Origin: Chitinophaga jiangningensis | Lineage (GTDB): Bacteria; Bacteroidota; Bacteroidia; Chitinophagales; Chitinophagaceae | Direction of reading: 5' to 3' | Assembly (NCBI RefSeq): GCF_900142605.1 | Contig: NZ_FRBL01000003.1 | Location: forward strand, 496,001 to 560,000 | Length of the DNA: 64,000 nt | Shown: positions 60,285 to 64,000 of the stretch, piece after piece | How the letters are laid out: every line of letters begins with the position of its first letter | Numbering within the stretch: the first letter of the stretch is position 1 | Made by a program: the position numbers and the translations under genes | Notes under the pieces: model-generated | Databases searched by the model: none | What the model was told of the DNA's origin: nothing | The model's input: the letters and a program-made list of their open reading frames with translations, nothing else

Positions 60285-61147
60285 TTGGATGCACGACCCA
60301 AACCGATACCGGTATCGCCCTGACTCAGGTCACCGGTTTCATAACCTTTCTTAAACCAGGCCATGCGTTGGGCAGAGGTGCCATGTGTGAAAGCATCCGG
60401 TACAATCTGGCCAGTGCCGGCCTGTTGTAGTTTATCATCGCCTACCGCGCTGGCAGCAGATAATCCGGATTCAATATCTCCTGCCTCAAGGATACTTCTC
60501 ATTTTATCTGCGTGGTTTGCCCAGAGGCCGGCGAGGAAATCTGCCTGCAGCTCCAGCATCACGGATAATTTATTGTATTCTTTTTCACTCAGCTGACTAC
60601 GCATGGATTGCACTTTGCGGCTGATGCCGAGCAGGTTTTGTACGTGGTGGCCCACCTCATGTGCGATCACATAGGCTTTTGCAAAATCACCCTGCACACG
60701 GAAACGTTGTTCGAGTTCATTAAAAAACGAAACGTCCAGGTACACCTTTTTATCTGCCGGGCAGTAGAATGGGCCCATGGCCGATTCTGCCGCGCCGCAG
60801 GCGGATACGGTCGCATCCGTGAACAGGCGCATCCTGGGTTCTTCATAAGTCATACCCAGTTTTGCAAACTGATCAGTCCATACCGCTTCCGTGCTGTGCA
60901 GCACTTTGGAAGAAAACTGCTCAATGGCGCTGCTGTTTTCTTTGGTGAGCTGTTCGGTAGTGCCACCGTCTGCAGGGCCCTGCACCTGTTCCACGGCCTG
61001 CATTACCGTTTGAGGATCCTGCTTGAGGAACAACGCAATTACAAAAATGATGATAGCGCCAACACCGCCGCCAATCACGCCTTTACGCATACCGCCGCCG
61101 GTTTGTTTCTCGACATTGTCGCTCATTTGTTCATCGTCTAAACGCAT
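60281..61147 (-). CDS. Neutral zinc metallopeptidase, YpfJ/KPN_02809-like
   Basis: A 288-residue membrane-anchored protein: a cytosolic N-terminus, one helix (about 21-41) and an extracytoplasmic peptidase-like domain with the zinc motif HEVGHH and downstream VMLELQADFLAGLWANHAD (third ligand Glu/Asp region). CGAAESAMGPFYCPADKKVYLDVSFF is the family's conserved segment. ATG at 61147; the frame upstream overlaps the promoter of the divergent gene. Natural substrate unknown. Confidence 0.9.
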   Translation of the reverse strand: MRLDDEQMSDNVEKQTGGGMRKGVIGGGVGAIIIFVIALFLKQDPQTVMQAVEQVQGPADGGTTEQLTKENSSAIEQFSSKVLHSTEAVWTDQFAKLGMTYEEPRMRLFTDATVSACGAAESAMGPFYCPADKKVYLDVSFFNELEQRFRVQGDFAKAYVIAHEVGHHVQNLLGISRKVQSMRSQLSEKEYNKLSVMLELQADFLAGLWANHADKMRSILEAGDIESGLSAASAVGDDKLQQAGTGQIVPDAFTHGTSAQRMAWFKKGYETGDLSQGDTGIGLGRASN

Positions 61148-61243
61148 AGTTGTAGTAGGGTTTAAGAAGTTTCTGTATCCCGAAATTACAATTTGTCTGC
61201 CGATAAACATGCAAAAAGTAGTAAATTAGAAGTACACCAAAAC

Positions 61244-62275
61244 ATGGCATCTAAAACCAATCGCATGAAAGCTGAACAGATCATTTTTGCAGCAAGGCCT
61301 AAAGGACTACCGGACAGCAAAACCTTTAAAACCGTTACGGTCGATTTACCGGAACTACAGCAGGGAGAAGTGCTGATCAAGCCCGTCTATTATTCAGTAG
61401 ACCCTTATATGCGCGGCAGGATGAATGATACCAAATCCTATATCCCTCCGTTTGAAGTAGGTCAACCGATCGAAAGCGGTGGCGTAGCTGCCGTGGCAGA
61501 AAGCATGGATAGCAATTTTCAGCCGGGCGACCTGGTAATGCTGACCTCCTCCCGCCCTTTACTGCCCTGGGCAACCGCCAGTATTTACAATGCCACGCAC
61601 CTGAAGAAAATCGACAACAGCGTTCCTCCCAGCTATTACCTCGGGATCCTAGGCATGCCCGGACTCACCGCATATTTTGGGTTACTGGATATCGGCAAGC
61701 CCAAAGCAGGTGAAACCCTGGTGATTTCAGGAGCGGCAGGTGCAGTGGGTATTGTGGTAGGCCAAATCGGAAAGATACATGGATGCCGCGTGGTGGGCAT
61801 TGCCGGCGGTACCGAAAAGGTGAAACTGCTCACCGATGTATTCAACTTCGATGCTGCCATTGACTATAAAGGCAACCAGGACATGAAATCCAGTGTGGCA
61901 GCAGCCTGCCCTAACGGGGTGGACATCTATTTTGATAATGTAGGTGGGGAGATATCAGATGGCGTGATGGCCAACATGAACACTTTTGGCCGCATTCCGC
62001 TCTGCGGGCAGATCGCTTTGTACAACAGCACCGAAGTGCCTGTAGGCCCTCGTGTGCAGCCCATCATGATTACAAGAAGTTTATTAATGCAGGGCTTTAC
62101 CATCGGTAATTATGCCTCCCGTTTCGGGGAAGGCTTTAAAGCATTGGTGGAATGGGTAAAGCAAGGCAAATTAAAATACACGGAAACCACCATGGAAGGA
62201 TTTGACAAATTACCAGAGGCTTTCCTGGCACTGTTTGCAGGTAAAAACCAGGGTAAGCTGATCGTAAAAGTTTAA
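61244..62275 (+). CDS. NADP-dependent medium-chain reductase (CurA/LTB4DH-like)
   Basis: A 343-residue zinc-independent alkenal/one reductase: ILAARPKG-like IIFAARPKGLP, VYYSVDPYMRGRMND, GMPGLTAYFGLLDIGKPKAGETLVISGAAGAVGIVVGQIGKIHGCRVVGIAGG (Rossmann NADPH site) and GVDIYFDNVGGEI. It reduces activated double bonds of alkenals and related electrophiles. ATG at 61244 (or 61265) fits the family; the frame runs further upstream. The fdhD gene starts 35 nt later on the same strand. Confidence 0.92.
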   Translation: MASKTNRMKAEQIIFAARPKGLPDSKTFKTVTVDLPELQQGEVLIKPVYYSVDPYMRGRMNDTKSYIPPFEVGQPIESGGVAAVAESMDSNFQPGDLVMLTSSRPLLPWATASIYNATHLKKIDNSVPPSYYLGILGMPGLTAYFGLLDIGKPKAGETLVISGAAGAVGIVVGQIGKIHGCRVVGIAGGTEKVKLLTDVFNFDAAIDYKGNQDMKSSVAAACPNGVDIYFDNVGGEISDGVMANMNTFGRIPLCGQIALYNSTEVPVGPRVQPIMITRSLLMQGFTIGNYASRFGEGFKALVEWVKQGKLKYTETTMEGFDKLPEAFLALFAGKNQGKLIVKV

Positions 62276-62310
62276 AACGGAAATTGCAGTGGGATTCCAT
62301 ATTTTTAAGC

Positions 62311-63135
62311 ATGACAAAACCAGTAGTACATACCCGCGTAAAAAAAGTAGGCAACAGCGGCATGCTGGACTCCGATGATGTACTTGCAACGGAAGAACCG
62401 CTGGAGATACGTATTATATCAGGACCAACCCATAACCGCCGCCAGCAGCAGGTTTCCGTTACCATGCGCACGCCCGGCAACGATGAAGACCTGGCCGCAG
62501 GCTTCCTCTTTTCAGAGGGAATCATTCACTCCTACGATGCCATTGCACATACCAAAATGGTAACTACCAAAGAAGGTAGCATCATTACTGTTACCCTTCG
62601 GGAGAATGTAACACCGCAGTTGGGCAATAGCCAGCGTAACTTCACCGCCACCGCAGCATGCGGCATGTGCGGAAAAACAGATATTGCCAATATTCATACA
62701 GGCGCCAGCGTTAGTAAGGCAGTAATTGCCACTTCCGCTGACACCATCTTCCGGCTGCCGGAAACACTGCGTGTACAGCAATCACTATTTGAAAGCACAG
62801 GTGGTATTCATGCTGCCGCGCTGTTTGATAATGAAGGAGAGCTGATCATATTACAGGAAGATATTGGCCGCCACAATGCAGTAGATAAAGTGATCGGAAA
62901 GGCGATGCGGGAAGCCATGTTTCCCCTGGACCAGCACCTGTTACTGCTGAGCGGCCGCGCAGGATTTGAACTGATTCAGAAAGCAGCCATGGCAGGCATA
63001 CCAGTGGTAGCTGCCGTTGGTGCACCATCCAGCATGGCGGTAAGGATGGCAGAGGAATGGAACATCACACTGATCGGATTTTTGAGGGAACAACGTTTTA
63101 ATATTTATTCCGGTGCACACCGGGTGGAGATTTAG
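62311..63135 (+). CDS. fdhD: Formate dehydrogenase accessory sulfurtransferase FdhD
   Basis: A 274-residue FdhD: EEPLEIRI, VSVTMRTPGNDEDLAAGFLFSEGII, the sulfur-carrying cysteines of CGMCGK (Cys117, Cys120), STGGIHAAALFD, LQEDIGRHNAVDKVIG and SGRAGFELIQKAAMAGIPVVAAVGAPSSMAVRMA. It passes sulfur from IscS-type desulfurase to the molybdenum cofactor of the formate-dehydrogenase-like enzyme whose gene begins 21 nt downstream. Confidence 0.95.
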   Translation: MTKPVVHTRVKKVGNSGMLDSDDVLATEEPLEIRIISGPTHNRRQQQVSVTMRTPGNDEDLAAGFLFSEGIIHSYDAIAHTKMVTTKEGSIITVTLRENVTPQLGNSQRNFTATAACGMCGKTDIANIHTGASVSKAVIATSADTIFRLPETLRVQQSLFESTGGIHAAALFDNEGELIILQEDIGRHNAVDKVIGKAMREAMFPLDQHLLLLSGRAGFELIQKAAMAGIPVVAAVGAPSSMAVRMAEEWNITLIGFLREQRFNIYSGAHRVEI

Positions 63136-63156
63136 TCATCATATAATTTTTCGAGC

Positions 63157-64000
63157 ATGCAGGGAGATCAGAACCCGGTTAAATTTACCGGGTTAAAACT
63201 TAGCAAACCCAAAACAGTAGCAGCAGGTATCCCGGCTGTTCTATCCAGCATGAAGCATATCCTGGAAGAGATGAATGCCTTCAGGGGTATGCAGGCCCTG
63301 CTGAAATTAAATCAGAAACATGGCTACGATTGCCCTGGATGTGCCTGGCCCGACCCTGACGACGAGCGCTCCCCCATCGCAGAATACTGTGAAAACGGCG
63401 CTAAAGCTGTTGCCGAAGAGGCTACCACCAAAAAACTCACCGTTGATTTTTTTGCAACCAATAGCATTGCTGATCTGGGCAACCTCACCGATTATGAAAT
63501 CGGTAAGAAAGGACGGGTAGCGCAGCCCATGTACCTCGCTCCCGGCGATACCCACTATCGGCCTATCTCCTGGGAAAAAGCCTACGAGCGGATTGCAGCG
63601 AAATTACGTGGCTTACAATCCCCGGACGAAGCCGTGTTTTATACAAGCGGCCGTACCAGTAACGAAGCCGCCTTCCTCTACCAACTGCTGGTAAGGGAAT
63701 ATGGGACCAATAACCTGCCTGATTGCTCCAACATGTGCCATGAGTCCAGCGGTGTTGCACTGGGCGAGGCCGTAGGCATTGGTAAGGGCTCCGTAAAACT
63801 GGAAGACTTTTACGAAGCAGAAGTCATCATCATCCTCGGACAAAACCCCGGCACCAACCACCCGCGTATGCTCACTGCCCTGCAAAAGGCAAAGCTGAAC
63901 GGAGCTAAAATCATTGCGGTTAATCCCTTGCCCGAAACCGGTCTGCTGGGCTTTCTCAACCCGCAAACCTTCAAAGGCATCGTCAATATTGAAACCCACC
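63157..64000 (+). CDS. FdhF/YdeP-type molybdopterin oxidoreductase, partial
   Basis: An open frame from ATG 63157 to the right edge, 281 codons, cut short. It opens MQGDQNPVKFTGLKL and shows YDCPGCAWPDPDDERSP, VYTSGRTS-like VFYTSGRTSNEAAFLYQLLV, NLPDCSNMCHESSGVALGEAVGIG (the loop by the Mo site, with Cys in NMCHE) and VIIILGQNPGTNHPRMLTAL. This is the FdhF/YdeP group (molybdopterin alpha subunit, TIGR01701-like) of about 750-780 residues, often with unknown substrate. The adjacent fdhD supports a sulfurated molybdenum centre. Confidence 0.92.
   Translation, partial: MQGDQNPVKFTGLKLSKPKTVAAGIPAVLSSMKHILEEMNAFRGMQALLKLNQKHGYDCPGCAWPDPDDERSPIAEYCENGAKAVAEEATTKKLTVDFFATNSIADLGNLTDYEIGKKGRVAQPMYLAPGDTHYRPISWEKAYERIAAKLRGLQSPDEAVFYTSGRTSNEAAFLYQLLVREYGTNNLPDCSNMCHESSGVALGEAVGIGKGSVKLEDFYEAEVIIILGQNPGTNHPRMLTALQKAKLNGAKIIAVNPLPETGLLGFLNPQTFKGIVNIETH

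Overview
The window looks like chromosomal DNA of a Bacteroidota bacterium, most likely a Chitinophagaceae (Chitinophaga-like) soil or plant-associated species. The signs are a TonB-dependent receptor with an N-terminal carboxypeptidase-regulatory-like domain, a secreted protein with a gliding-motility/type IX secretion C-terminal domain, a PCMD lipoprotein, a MacB-like giant permease, many small lipoproteins, weak Shine-Dalgarno sequences, and several TAnnTTTG (-7) promoter boxes next to starts. No tRNA, rRNA, CRISPR array, transposase or phage gene was seen. Both edges cut operons.

Region by region. (1) 0-7.4 kb is an iron island. It holds an N-hydroxylase, an MFS carrier and an acyl-CoA N-acyltransferase of NRPS-independent siderophore synthesis, all on the minus strand with 1-6 nt gaps and running off the left edge, plus an orphan LuxR-type response regulator and a TonB-dependent siderophore receptor with a DUF4198 partner. 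(2) 7.7-19.9 kb is mixed: lipoprotein, sulfatase, T9SS-sorted protein, ThuA-like protein, DUF72 protein, an mdaB-ygiN quinone redox pair, and an old-yellow-enzyme ene-reductase divergent from an AraC regulator. (3) 20.1-25.4 kb is the most interesting block. It has a small abundant-type secreted subunit, a 917-residue usher-like outer-membrane protein, a Crp/Fnr regulator and an Ig-fold periplasmic chaperone-like protein. This gene content matches a minimal chaperone-usher fibre system, in a form I cannot assign to a described class. (4) 25.4-35.8 kb: hydrolases, a MacB/FtsX permease, a hybrid histidine kinase next to a UbiA-type prenyltransferase, a small AAA+ ATPase, GNAT, a PH-domain protein and an S33 peptidase. 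(5) 35.9-44.3 kb: MetY, a nucleotidyltransferase-phosphoesterase-MscS run, a Crp/Fnr regulator, a second DUF72 protein, and an exported formylglycine-generating-enzyme-like protein translationally coupled to an unknown secreted protein. (6) 44.4-49.4 kb: a TolC-HlyD-EmrB-type tripartite efflux operon divergent from its likely AraC regulator. (7) 49.5-64 kb: S10 peptidase, PCMD lipoprotein plus beta-barrel, two PAP2 phosphatases, a metallo-beta-lactamase-fold hydrolase with a DinB-like protein, MarR, a Kv-type potassium channel with a C-terminal zinc ribbon, PncB, a zinc metallopeptidase, a medium-chain reductase, FdhD and the start of an FdhF/YdeP-like molybdoenzyme.

Three intergenic spots (32.5, 34.1 and 37.2 kb) carry pairs of long, near-perfect hairpins. 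Every apex reads CCTNCGG on one strand, which is a C(UNCG)G tetraloop in RNA. The stem sequences differ but the architecture is shared. The 32.5 kb copy is wrapped in a further imperfect inverted repeat, giving a 261 bp cruciform-like element.

Functional links that can be read from the map: sulfatase with an exported FGE-like maturase candidate; N-hydroxylase, acyltransferase and exporter with the TonB receptor; MdaB with YgiN; FdhD with its molybdoenzyme; efflux operon with AraC. All functions come from motif recognition by eye. No database search was run.
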